Part shown: positions 39,368-46,776 of the stretch, one piece after another | How positions within the stretch are numbered: position 1 is the stretch's first letter | How the letters are laid out: the number at the start of each line of letters is the position of its first letter | Source: a virus | DNA: 55,989 nt | IMG/VR virus record: IMGVR_UViG_3300045253_000047 | Coordinates: 1 to 55,989 of that record | Reading direction: 5' to 3' (one strand) | Notes under the pieces: generated by a model | The model's input: the letters and a program-made list of their open reading frames with translations, nothing else | Told to the model about the DNA's origin: nothing | Databases searched by the model: none | Program-made: the position numbers and the translations under genes

Positions 39368-39443
39368 TGGTCAGGGGTGACGGGTTTGAACCACCACCAA
39401 GAGGCGTACACCTCTCTGCTCTCCCAGTTTGAGCTAACCCCCG
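39368..39443 (-). tRNA. tRNA-like gene with non-standard anticodon arm
   Basis: 76 nt with encoded CCA. The acceptor stem CGGGGGT/ACCCCTG (one G-U pair), positions 8-9 TA, D stem GCTC/GAGC with GGG in the loop, and the T arm GGTGG-TTCAAAC-CCGTC all fit. The anticodon arm does not: the best stems, AGAGG/CCTCT or GAGAG/CTCTT, leave loops of 6 or 8 nt (TGTACG or GTGTACGC), so no identity can be given safely. It could be a degenerate tRNA, an expanded-loop tRNA or another tRNA-like RNA. Confidence 0.6.
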
Positions 39444-39454
39444 TTATAACGGGA

Positions 39455-39630
39455 ACGGCTTTTCAGCATCCACATTCCCGCTCAAAACGTCCTGCGGCTG
39501 CTTTAAGGCGATTACTCCGCAGGATATGGGGTGGTTTTTGGTTCCGGGCGAACCCGTACTGCGTTTCCACCCCAATTCGGTAAAATATTGCCGCTGATCG
39601 GGCGAAGGTGAACCCTACAGCGGCCTTACG
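39455..39630 (-). ncRNA. Candidate structured RNA of four consecutive hairpins
   Basis: Reading leftward from the promoter at 39,636-39,664: CCGCTG/CAGCGG with inner GGG/CCC, then TGGGGTGG/CCACCCCA with inner CGGG-TTCG-CCCG, then TCCTGCGG/CCGCAGGA, then CGGGAA/TTCCCG, before the tRNA-like gene. No ORF fills this region. It could be a structured RNA or, on DNA level, a packaging region next to terminase. Confidence 0.45.
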
Positions 39631-39635
39631 TGGAT

Positions 39636-39664
39636 ATTATACAGCGGTTTGCCAAATAATACAA
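39636..39664 (-). promoter_or_regulatory. Promoter TTGTAT-17-TATAAT for noncoding unit
   Basis: -35 TTGTAT (39,664-39,659), -10 TATAAT (39,641-39,636) on the minus strand. Transcription would start near 39,629 and run through the hairpins and the tRNA-like gene to the terminator. Confidence 0.65.
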
Positions 39665-39725
39665 TAGGCTGTCAATACTCATTTGGGAACAGCTTGAAAC
39701 CGATTAACTATTGTCAATACTTTTT

Positions 39726-39866
39726 GGCAATTATATACTTGACTTAACAACTTGAATTAGACCAGCCATGCTTCATTAAGCGCCGTAATCAAACGTGAGG
39801 TCGAAGAACTTTCGACGATATACACGGACGCATGGCGAGGATACAACGGCCTATCCAAGGAGGTTC
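39726..39866 (+). mobile_element. Remnant of an IS1595-type element
   Basis: 39,726-39,761 (36 bp) is identical to the reverse complement of the right end of element 2 (10,971-11,006), including 13 bp beyond the inverted repeat. About 20 bp later an open frame reads AVIKREVEELSTIYTDAWRG then YNGLSKEV, which matches the transposase core around the second catalytic Asp (VYTDAHKGYNGL). The rest of the transposase is missing. No second end was seen nearby. Confidence 0.75.
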
Positions 39867-39868
39867 GA

Positions 39869-40357
39869 ATGAAGCGACTATTATTACTGTTTCTAGCCGC
39901 CGCTTGCCTTGTTGCCCCTAGCAATATCGCGTGCGCCGCGCATCACAAACCCAAGCCACCCGCCAAAGTTCCACAAGGGCAAAACGTGACGGTATGGGTC
40001 AACACCAAGACGGGCATTTATCATTACGAGGGAGAGCGATACTACGGCAAGACGAAGAACGGCAAGTACATGACTGAGAAAGACGCAATCGCCGCGGGGT
40101 ACCGCCTGGGCGTCCTCACCGGGCAGTATCGGCACCTGATCGCGTATGACCCCGTGCTGGTTCGCAATGACCACGCAGGCGCGACGGCGGCGGGTTATGA
40201 TGCGGAAGGTCAGTTCGTCAATTTCAACGCTCAATCTTCCGCCCTCACAAAACCCGCCGGCATGTCCATCGGAAGTGGTCGCCACCATAGAACAAGCTCC
40301 CTGTATTCGCTATTTTCGTGGAATGTGTACAGTGAAGGTTCGTCGGAGTGCGCGTGA
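39869..40357 (+). CDS. Small secreted protein with TGIYHYxGxRYYG motif
   Basis: 162 residues. Signal peptide MKRLLLLFLAAACLVAPSNI with cleavage near ACAA. A conserved-looking segment (VWVNTKTGIYHYEGERYYGK then KNGKYMTEKDAIAAGYR) matches a family of small bacterial secreted proteins with a Cys/His or Tyr-rich pocket, then a long C-terminal tail. AAGGAGG lies 5 nt before the ATG and is formed by the end of the transposase remnant, whose frame continues into this gene. It is probably cargo left behind by an old transposon. Confidence 0.75.
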   Translation: MKRLLLLFLAAACLVAPSNIACAAHHKPKPPAKVPQGQNVTVWVNTKTGIYHYEGERYYGKTKNGKYMTEKDAIAAGYRLGVLTGQYRHLIAYDPVLVRNDHAGATAAGYDAEGQFVNFNAQSSALTKPAGMSIGSGRHHRTSSLYSLFSWNVYSEGSSECA

Positions 40358-40581
40358 AGTATCTGCAATTCTTCGCTTATAGGCACCGGCTCAACTTTAA
40401 CATCACGCCATCGGAGCACGTCCAGCTTCACCCTCAATTCATCGCACTCCGACCGGCGCTCCTTGAGTGCCGCCGTCAGTTCCGCTTTCGTGACCACGGC
40501 GCATAGCTGCTTAATGGCGATCCGAGCCTTCCGTATCTGTTCATCTTTCGTTTCGCGGTATTCCGCAGGTATCTCGGTCAA
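40231..40581 (-). CDS. Hypothetical helical protein
   Basis: 116 residues from a TTG (AAGGAG 6 nt upstream). The N-terminal half is charged and helical (IRKARIAIKQLCAVVTKAEL then RRSECDELRVKLDVLR), the C-terminal part is short and overlaps the secreted gene by 127 nt on the opposite strand. No family known. Transcribed after dnaB-like helicase. Confidence 0.6.
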   Translation of the reverse strand: MTEIPAEYRETKDEQIRKARIAIKQLCAVVTKAELTAALKERRSECDELRVKLDVLRWRDVKVEPVPISEELQILHAHSDEPSLYTFHENSEYRELVLWWRPLPMDMPAGFVRAED

Positions 40582-40591
40582 TGTTTTCTCC

Positions 40592-42007
40592 TTAAATTGG
40601 TGTCGGCCCGTCTAAATCAGCCAGTGGTACGAATGCCGCGAGGGGGGCAATAAATCCCACCTTCACAAAGCCAGTCGGCCCGTTTCGATATTTGCCCACG
40701 ATCAAAAACGCCTCCTCTGGAACCATTGTTGACGCGGGCTGAATGGCATAACTCTCCTTTTTTTGATAATACGATTCCCGGTACACGAACCAAACGGCAT
40801 CCGCCGCCGCTTCGCTCCCACCGGAGTCCCGGAGGTCTGATATTTGCGGAACCTTGTCTTGACGCTTCTCAATACCGCGTGAAAGTTGGGACAGCCCCAC
40901 CACGGGAATATTGAACTCTTTCGCCATTCCCTTGAGTCCATTCACGATCTCGTCGATCTGCAAAGAACGAGATGCGGCTTTCGGGTTCCCTGGCATAAGC
41001 CCGATATAATCGACGAATACCACATCCAATCCCCGCGTACGCCTCACCTTACGGCACATCAAACGCATTGCCCCAACGGATAAATCCGACCTGTCACAGA
41101 TTAAGATCGTCGACTCGTAGAGTTCACCGAACGCCTTATTGAGCCTGTCCACCTCGTCTTCGGTCGCGTACCCGGAATTTACTTTGTGCATGTTCACCTT
41201 CGCGCGAGAACAGGCCAACCTTAAAAGTAGTTGCTCTTTGCTCATTTCGAGCGAGAATATCAGCACAACCTTTTTTAGCTTCAAGGCAATGTGCTCGGCT
41301 ATTGAGAGAACGAGACTTGTTTTCCCCATCCCCGGCGCGGCGGCTATTATTATAAAATCTGTCTTTTGCAGCCCGTTCGTGAGCTTGTCAAAGTCTTTTA
41401 GCCCGGTGCTCAGCCCCGAAATACCATGCCCCTGCGCTTCGGCAATACGGTCGGACAAACTAATCGCAAAGTCTTCGATCGCGAACACATCGCCCGATGT
41501 TTCCTTGCCAGCCATCACCGCGCCCATGATTGCTTGGCACTGGTTAACAACCTCTTCGATGTCGTCAGTGTCCACATCACCTTTAGCCAAGCAATTTATC
41601 TCGTAAGCGGCCACTATAATATTCCGCAGGATGGACTTACCACGAACGATCTTTGCATACCAGTTCGCGTTATTCGCAATCGGAACAGTTTCTAAAAGTG
41701 CTGTGAGATACGGGGTGCCCCCGATGATCTCTAATTTACCACGGCGGGTTAACTCCTCAAGGAGCGTCATGTAATCGACCGGCGTTCCCTTTTCACTGAG
41801 GTAAACCATGCTATCAAAAATCGTCTGGTGGCTGTCCCGGTAGAAGTCCTGCGTGGAAACGATCTCAGTTACCACGTCAATCGCTTCTCGGCTAATCGCC
41901 ATCGCCCCGAGTACCGACTGTTCATTTTCAATCGACTGCGGCGGGATATACATCGGGAATTCCATCGCCTGTTCGACCCTGACTTTTGGCTTTGTCCACC
42001 CAGCCAT
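40592..42007 (-). CDS. dnaB: Replicative DNA helicase, DnaB family
   Basis: 471 residues with the N-terminal DnaB domain (PPQSIENEQSVLGAMAISRE, VDYMTLLEELTRRGKLEIIG) and a complete RecA-like core: Walker A AAAPGMGKTS at about 222-231, Walker B LDVVFVDYIGLMPG and the arginine-rich DSGGSEAAAD region. It unwinds the fork as a hexamer. It follows a DnaD-like initiator gene, which may act as its loader. The start may be at a later Met (MEFPMYIPP). Confidence 0.95.
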   Translation of the reverse strand: MAGWTKPKVRVEQAMEFPMYIPPQSIENEQSVLGAMAISREAIDVVTEIVSTQDFYRDSHQTIFDSMVYLSEKGTPVDYMTLLEELTRRGKLEIIGGTPYLTALLETVPIANNANWYAKIVRGKSILRNIIVAAYEINCLAKGDVDTDDIEEVVNQCQAIMGAVMAGKETSGDVFAIEDFAISLSDRIAEAQGHGISGLSTGLKDFDKLTNGLQKTDFIIIAAAPGMGKTSLVLSIAEHIALKLKKVVLIFSLEMSKEQLLLRLACSRAKVNMHKVNSGYATEDEVDRLNKAFGELYESTILICDRSDLSVGAMRLMCRKVRRTRGLDVVFVDYIGLMPGNPKAASRSLQIDEIVNGLKGMAKEFNIPVVGLSQLSRGIEKRQDKVPQISDLRDSGGSEAAADAVWFVYRESYYQKKESYAIQPASTMVPEEAFLIVGKYRNGPTGFVKVGFIAPLAAFVPLADLDGPTPI

Positions 42008-42008
42008 G

Positions 42009-43166
42009 TTATTGCACCATTCCCGCTTGCGTGGTCGGCATACGACCTAAAAAGTACGTCCAGTCTTCGCTCCATACCGTGCCGTCGTCTTTGACGTGAG
42101 AGCCTACGGGGATCGCTTTACCATTCGCCATAGTGCCTGGACTGGTCGTAAACCGCATACGCGCCTTCTCCGTGTCGATCTGGTTGAAATAGACATCGAC
42201 CCCGGCGAACGGCGTATCACCCTCCCACCGCCTCATTCGCATCCACGGGGCAAAACCTTTGAAGCTACGCAGTGCGTCCTTCGGCACCTTGCCTTCCGGG
42301 AACCTGCCGCGCACCTCCGTGATCGCCGCCGTAATCGCCTCGCAGTCGGCATCGGTCGGCTTCACGCTGTCCCACGCCCTTACCTCGTCGGGGGCGGAAT
42401 CCTTGCGGGGGAATATCTCGCGAATGGCTAAGTACGCCTCCGGCTTCCACTTTGGTAATGCCCCGGATTGCTTTGGAGCACGTGTAGCCTTCTTCGTCTC
42501 CGGTGCTGCTACGGGTACGGCGTCCGCGTTGTTCAATAGTGCCGTGACTTCATCCGGTATCGGCTCATTGCTCTCAACGTCAACCAGTGCAAAGTCCCCT
42601 AGGGGGGGCGTAGGGGGGGGATTCACAAGTAAGCCCAAGGAAGGAGAAGGAGAAGGAGAAGGAGAAGGAGAAGGAGAAGGAGAAGGAGAGACGGCCTTTT
42701 CCGCTATTTCGCGCTGACTTTCAATGTTATTCAATGAAACACTGTTTTTAGCGTCAATACCTGTCAATTGTGACATAGTTTCAACACTTCCGCTGATTGA
42801 CGGCGTTTCTTGCTGGTTGTTAATGAAATCCGTTGTTCGTCGCTTTTCGAGCTTGATATACGTTTGGTACTTGTAAAATGCCTTGATCGGGAAGTAAACA
42901 AGTGAATTCACGCGATCCCAGGAAATCAGTTTTACGCGGTCAATACACTCCAGTGCCGTGGATATATCCTTCGGCTCTAGGTCGCGCCGGTGGGGGAATA
43001 CGACGGCTAATAGCGTCTCTGGGTCGCCTGTAATAATGGCGTCGTCTCCGGCGTGTAGGATCATGCGCTGGTACAGATTTGACGCCATATCGCCGCATTC
43101 CCGTTCGAGTTTTGCGACTGCTGTATCTATCGAAATATCGGAGCTAAGGTAACGTCTTCGGCTCAT
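42009..43166 (-). CDS. Replication initiator/helicase-loader-like protein with (Ser-Pro)n linker
   Basis: 385 residues from the ATG at 43,166 (MSRRRYLSSDIS). The first ~120 residues form a winged-helix, DnaD/replisome-organiser-like domain (AKLERECGDMASNLYQRMIL; HRRDLEPKDISTALECIDRV). A linker holds a (Ser-Pro)8 run encoded by tandem GGAGAA hexamers, then PPPTPP. The C-terminal domain resembles replisome-organiser C-terminal regions (EAYLAIREIFPRKDSAPDEV). It likely melts the origin or loads the helicase. Linker length is likely variable. Confidence 0.8.
   Translation of the reverse strand: MSRRRYLSSDISIDTAVAKLERECGDMASNLYQRMILHAGDDAIITGDPETLLAVVFPHRRDLEPKDISTALECIDRVKLISWDRVNSLVYFPIKAFYKYQTYIKLEKRRTTDFINNQQETPSISGSVETMSQLTGIDAKNSVSLNNIESQREIAEKAVSPSPSPSPSPSPSPSPSLGLLVNPPPTPPLGDFALVDVESNEPIPDEVTALLNNADAVPVAAPETKKATRAPKQSGALPKWKPEAYLAIREIFPRKDSAPDEVRAWDSVKPTDADCEAITAAITEVRGRFPEGKVPKDALRSFKGFAPWMRMRRWEGDTPFAGVDVYFNQIDTEKARMRFTTSPGTMANGKAIPVGSHVKDDGTVWSEDWTYFLGRMPTTQAGMVQ
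42643..42690. repeat. Hexanucleotide tandem repeat (GGAGAA)8
   Basis: Seven perfect GGAGAA units and one GGAGAG. On the coding strand they give the Ser-Pro repeat of the initiator linker. Changes in copy number keep the frame and alter linker length only. Confidence 0.9.
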
Positions 43167-43171
43167 TGTTA

Positions 43172-43675
43172 CTACCTTTCTGTTATTGGCTTCCACTCTT
43201 CGACCGTCTTTGTGTGTTTCTGACTATTACAAGCGCGGCAGGCTGGCACGAGATTATCTAGGTCATTAGTACCGCCCCTGCATAACGGCATCACATGATC
43301 TATCGTTAGCTTAATGGTCGATCCGCAATAATTACAAAATCGCCCGTGTAATTTATAAACTACGGGAGCCATAAGTTTCCTGATATTGTTCCACTGTCGC
43401 CGCAATGTATCGCAGCGCTCATTTTCTTTCCAGTTGACGAAGAACAGTTTCCCGTCTTCACCTCTGGTTAGGATATTCTCGGATTCGAGGTAGTCCACAA
43501 AGGAATAAAAATCCTCTTCCGATAGACTGAGGAACGCGGCTATATCTTCGTCGTCACCATCAAGTATGCCGCGCCGTTTAGATTCACCGGCATGGCACAT
43601 GAGCATTATTAAGTCCCACTTCTGACTTTTGGACAACTCAGGTAATCCGCTCGGTCTTAGGAAGTCAGTGGGCAT
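43172..43675 (-). CDS. HNH endonuclease with N-terminal winged-helix-like domain
   Basis: 167 residues. The C-terminal part is a full HNH/McrA core: FCNYCG, LTIDHVMPLCRGGTND, DNLVPACRACNSQK. The N-terminal part (LPELSKSQKWDLIMLMCHAG, AAFLSLSEEDFYSFVDYLES, ENILTRGEDGKLFFV) looks like the N-terminal domain of the adjacent replication protein family, so the nuclease appears fused to a replication-protein-like domain. It may be a homing nuclease, a recombination aid or a packaging-associated HNH. Confidence 0.85.
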   Translation of the reverse strand: MPTDFLRPSGLPELSKSQKWDLIMLMCHAGESKRRGILDGDDEDIAAFLSLSEEDFYSFVDYLESENILTRGEDGKLFFVNWKENERCDTLRRQWNNIRKLMAPVVYKLHGRFCNYCGSTIKLTIDHVMPLCRGGTNDLDNLVPACRACNSQKHTKTVEEWKPITER

Positions 43676-43731
43676 TAGGAAACTTGTATCATTTTGTATA
43701 CCTCTATTATACTATAAACTAAGCTGTTTTA

Positions 43732-43947
43732 CTATTTAATTTGTTCCCATTTATCCACGCGACGGAACCCGATAACAGCCGCCATATTCTCGGATATTTT
43801 GCGGTTGCGCTTGAGGATGTCGCCAACGTACTGAGGGCTTACGCCGTTCGCTTCGGCCCACGCCCGCATGGAACCCGCCTCTTCGGTCAGCCTGCGTAAA
43901 CGGTCGAGGACGTAATTTGTGTCTACTTCATATTCAATGGTTGCCAT
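43732..43947 (-). CDS. Small helix-turn-helix protein
   Basis: 71 residues from the ATG at 43,947 (ATIEYEVDTNYVLDRLRRL). Helix-turn-helix pattern SMRAWAEANGVSPQYVGDIL with AEANGVSPQYVGD as recognition core. It resembles the protein at 44,352-44,606 in layout (short N-terminal helix, 'AxAxxHxxxxxFL' HTH). Probable DNA-binding regulator. GGAGAA lies upstream. Confidence 0.75.
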   Translation of the reverse strand: MATIEYEVDTNYVLDRLRRLTEEAGSMRAWAEANGVSPQYVGDILKRNRKISENMAAVIGFRRVDKWEQIK

Positions 43948-44134
43948 TGTCGTTTTTCTCCAATTCGGCAATTGCCGCGTCAATATCATCGCTCGCTTCG
44001 TCGAATGATTCGCTTGTGCCAGAAGCTAAAAAGTTCCTGATAGGTTTACTCAGGTCTTCGGCTGGAAAGACGGCCCAATTAAAGTTTTTGCTGAATAAGG
44101 CATTCTCAACGATGCCTTTGTATTTCGCGCTCAT
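43934..44134 (-). CDS. Hypothetical protein
   Basis: 66 residues from an ATG that overlaps the previous stop (ATGA). Aromatic N-terminal helix (ALFSKNFNWAVFPAEDLS) and acidic end. Overlaps the next gene by 14 nt. Unknown function. Confidence 0.6.
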   Translation of the reverse strand: MSAKYKGIVENALFSKNFNWAVFPAEDLSKPIRNFLASGTSESFDEASDDIDAAIAELEKNDNGNH

Positions 44135-44135
44135 G

Positions 44136-44351
44136 TCACAATATGCGCCCTTCCGGGTAGCACTCGGACGGAAGTTCGAATACATCGCCCTGGCTGTATT
44201 TGGTCGCGTACTCGTGGACGCCTGTCACGTCCTGCTCACGCTCGCGCTGTGCTTCATGGCGAGCCATAACCGCCTTCGGTATTTTAGGGATACCTAACAG
44301 TGAAGGCTCAAGCGTAGACCGATATGCGTTCTCCTCGGGGGTAGTATCCAA
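44136..44351 (-). CDS. Hypothetical protein
   Basis: 71 residues, helical and charged, e.g. MARHEAQREREQDVTGVHEY. No recognised domain. Coupled in a run of five short genes on the minus strand between 44,606 and 43,732, typical of phage regulatory or inhibitor clusters. Confidence 0.6.
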   Translation of the reverse strand: MDTTPEENAYRSTLEPSLLGIPKIPKAVMARHEAQREREQDVTGVHEYATKYSQGDVFELPSECYPEGRIL

Positions 44352-44606
44352 TTACTTCACACTTTCTGCGCTCGGGGGCGCGGGTCTAATACTTACATTA
44401 TACAGAATAATGGGGTGATACCCAAGGTGAAGAGCGAGCCGCTTGGATATCTGTTCACGTCCCCGGCGCATACCGTTCAGGAAGTGGGGGTGAAAATTAT
44501 GCTTCATCGCCCATGCGCGTTCGGTCAAGCCCTCCTCCACTATCCTGCGCTCCAGTTCGGCCAGGATGTCGTCGGCGGTTGCGTATTGGGTGGTGTTAGT
44601 TGGCAT
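44352..44606 (-). CDS. HTH-like small protein
   Basis: 84 residues with an HTH-like pattern (RRIVEEGLTERAWAMKHNFH, PHFLNGMRRGREQISKRLAL). It shares layout with 43,732-43,947, and each may bind DNA. It overlaps the gene upstream by 11 nt. Confidence 0.65.
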   Translation of the reverse strand: MPTNTTQYATADDILAELERRIVEEGLTERAWAMKHNFHPHFLNGMRRGREQISKRLALHLGYHPIILYNVSIRPAPPSAESVK

Positions 44607-45261
44607 TCAGTTCCTCCTCGGTCGGCATGGTTTCGTCGAGTGGCCGGTAGGCGATTACTTCGGCTGTTCGGTACTCGTTACCTTCGCTGTCGTGCCACAC
44701 ATCCCCGGACATGTGGCCGTTGTGAATAAACGGCTCATCGTCGTTAATCTCAAACTCAACGATGAACTGGTAATAGCTGTCTTCGGGCACCTCGCGTAAT
44801 TTACGCTTCACCCGACCCTTCGCCAGTAGCCGGGTTAGTTCGGCATCAGGCGGCAACCCATCCCGTCCCACGTTCTTCCAGGCGTGTTTTGCGCGTTCGG
44901 CGGCGAGTTCTTCCGTCATCGCCTCTAGCAGACACATGAGAGTTGTTTTTTCGCCCTCCAGTCGTCTACATTCCGTAGATAACTCAGGCGCACTGGGTAT
45001 CATAACCTCCGACTTGTAATCCTGCACCTCACCGGGATTGTCTATCAGGTCGTTATATAGTGCGGCTTGCTCGGCACTTTCAAACACGGGCACAAACCCG
45101 CGCACTGTAACGGCGCGCTGATCAACGCCCATGAGAGACGTGGTGAGAAGTTGTAATCCCTCTTCGACCACGCGGGCAGTCGTGCTCTTTTTGTCAAGCG
45201 AGAAAGTCACTGCGACATTCCCGAAATTCAACCCTTCCAGGTCAAACGTAGTGATCGGCAT
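44596..45261 (-). CDS. Hypothetical protein, central coiled coil
   Basis: 221 residues from MPITTFDLEGLNFGNVAVTF. N-terminal beta region, then a coiled coil (CRRLEGEKTTLMCLLEAMTE then ELAAERAKHAWK) and a beta-rich C-terminal domain (YQFIVEFEINDDEPFIHNGH, YRTAEVIAYRPLD). Unknown role; early-gene position. Confidence 0.65.
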   Translation of the reverse strand: MPITTFDLEGLNFGNVAVTFSLDKKSTTARVVEEGLQLLTTSLMGVDQRAVTVRGFVPVFESAEQAALYNDLIDNPGEVQDYKSEVMIPSAPELSTECRRLEGEKTTLMCLLEAMTEELAAERAKHAWKNVGRDGLPPDAELTRLLAKGRVKRKLREVPEDSYYQFIVEFEINDDEPFIHNGHMSGDVWHDSEGNEYRTAEVIAYRPLDETMPTEEELNAN

Positions 45262-45301
45262 AATACGACCTTTCAAGCCCCGCGATTGCGGCGGCGATTA
45301 T

Positions 45302-46060
45302 TCAGTTGACAGCGCAGGCGTCACAGCCCATGTCGAAGTTGAATGCAGGTTCATCCCCTGCGAGCTTCCTGCGGCCCTTGCGCGAAGGCTGAGAGGCCAG
45401 TATGGGTAATTCTATCAGCCTCGGCATGTCTTTATCCTGCATCCATTTTAAGCCGGTTCGCTCTTCAAACTCCATGGCCTCCTTGAACTCTTCGGGGTAG
45501 TGGTATTGCAGGGCTACCCAGTCGGGTCTACGGAAATTCTTGCATGGAAGGCAATTAGCGTGGTTAAAGTGCTTGTAAATGCGTGGCGGGTCGATACCCT
45601 TCTCCCGGAAGTATCCAAAGCATTGTTCTTTTGACACTCCCCATTCAATGAGCGGGAACCATAATTCCAAGTGCGGGTATTTCCAGTGATAATGCATCCT
45701 GTCGGCTCTGTCGGCTTCGTCAATATCGTAACCGAAAGCAAAACGGGCAGGGTCGGAGAAGTTCTTTAAGAACTTCTCCCCCGGTTTGATCTTCATATAC
45801 TTTGAACATGAAGTTAGTTGCCGAGCAGGTATAAAGTCTTCTTGTTCGAAAACCTCCCATAAGTCTCGCCCGTCGCTGATCTCGACAACGTTTAGTTGAA
45901 ATATCTCAGCCACTTCAACGCCGAAGCGATACGTGTCCTTGTCCTCGCGCTTGGTATCGTTAAAGACACATATCGGGTCATGGCAAGTCTCCTTGAGCCG
46001 ACACGCGATATAAGCCGAGCAGATACCGTAACTGTATTTTACGATGTCGTACATGGTCAC
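45302..46060 (-). CDS. PAPS-reductase-like adenine nucleotide alpha hydrolase
   Basis: 252 residues. The PP-loop place (usually SGGxDS) reads KYSYGICSAYIACR, which is degenerate. It contains CHDPICVFNDTKREDKDTYR, a Cys cluster (CLPCKNFRRPDW), and the LTSCSKYMKI region of phage PAPS-reductase-like proteins. These are thought to act in nucleotide or DNA modification, or as sulfur carriers, but the altered loop may mean lost or different chemistry. Confidence 0.8.
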   Translation of the reverse strand: MTMYDIVKYSYGICSAYIACRLKETCHDPICVFNDTKREDKDTYRFGVEVAEIFQLNVVEISDGRDLWEVFEQEDFIPARQLTSCSKYMKIKPGEKFLKNFSDPARFAFGYDIDEADRADRMHYHWKYPHLELWFPLIEWGVSKEQCFGYFREKGIDPPRIYKHFNHANCLPCKNFRRPDWVALQYHYPEEFKEAMEFEERTGLKWMQDKDMPRLIELPILASQPSRKGRRKLAGDEPAFNFDMGCDACAVN

Positions 46061-46069
46061 TCTATTCTA

Positions 46070-46200
46070 TTGACTTTGATGGGAGGTTACGGTAAAATGT
46101 ACGCGTAACCTCAAGAGATATGGTTCGATGGGCGGCACACCCAGTTCGGACAAGCTTTTCGCCTCAGCCATCCCCGGTTGGGGCGTTTTCGCTTTCTCAT
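46070..46200 (+). ncRNA. Candidate small RNA or leader upstream of the PAPS-reductase-like gene
   Basis: The gap 46,061-46,233 has no gene. It holds TTGACT-17-TAAAAT on the plus strand (46,070-46,075, 46,093-46,098), a GAGGTTAC/GTAACCTC hairpin (about 46,084-46,113) and a CCCC-GGTT-GGGG hairpin followed by GCGTTTTCGCTTT (about 46,173-46,200). Together they could make a roughly 100-nt RNA, or form the 5' leader of the leftward gene. Confidence 0.4.
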
Positions 46201-46233
46201 AGTATCACAACGGGCGGAATAAATCAAGCGGTG

Positions 46234-46776
46234 TTATTTTATGCTGGCTGGCAATCGCGCACCCCAATTAGACTGAACCTTATCTGTTAATGACGAAGGG
46301 TTGGCGTATTCGTGCCCTATCGCTGTCACTGCGTACCGGCGATCCCAATCTTTATTCTCGGTACAGGTAATAAATGCGCCATAGTCTAACTCTCTAAAAA
46401 CAGGCTTAGCAACTTTAATATGTCCGCCTAGTCCCCTAATCAATATAAAATCGCTAGCACTTCTTTGCAGATAAGCGTTCGGGTTAGTGCTAAGTAAATG
46501 GAGTAGTTTCTTAGCTGTGTCCGTAAGGGTGAATGTATTTTTGTCATACTCGGTTATCGCTTCAATGCCTGCGGCAGTTATAAATACTTCCTCACGAACA
46601 GAGTATGGCCCGATCATGCCACCCTTCATAAGTGCGAAGAAGTCAAAATCGGAAAGTTTATGACAATCCGAATGAATAGTTATTTTACCGGGGGAAACAC
46701 GCACCATTCCCACTTTCGGGTTCCTGCGAAGGTAACGCAAAGTCCCCCATTGAGAGGCACTAAGCTCTATGCTCAT
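46234..46776 (-). CDS. Hypothetical protein, paralogue of next upstream gene
   Basis: 180 residues beginning MSIELSASQWGTLRYLRRNP. The first ~70 residues align with the protein at 46,773-47,108: 'xQWxxLRxLxxxxxxxx(L/V)... HSxxCxxxxxSD(F/Y)xALxxxxxIG... (Y/F)ITxAGIxA(I/V)'. It may be a winged-helix-like fold (tandem duplicated). C-terminal extension of ~100 residues is absent from the short copy. Function unknown. Confidence 0.65.
   Translation of the reverse strand: MSIELSASQWGTLRYLRRNPKVGMVRVSPGKITIHSDCHKLSDFDFFALMKGGMIGPYSVREEVFITAAGIEAITEYDKNTFTLTDTAKKLLHLLSTNPNAYLQRSASDFILIRGLGGHIKVAKPVFRELDYGAFITCTENKDWDRRYAVTAIGHEYANPSSLTDKVQSNWGARLPASIK

Noticed and set aside
8168-39866. att sites or composite transposon between element 2 and the 39,726 remnant
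   Set aside because: The 36-bp match is a shared transposon end, not a phage attachment site, and the segment between them holds essential phage genes.
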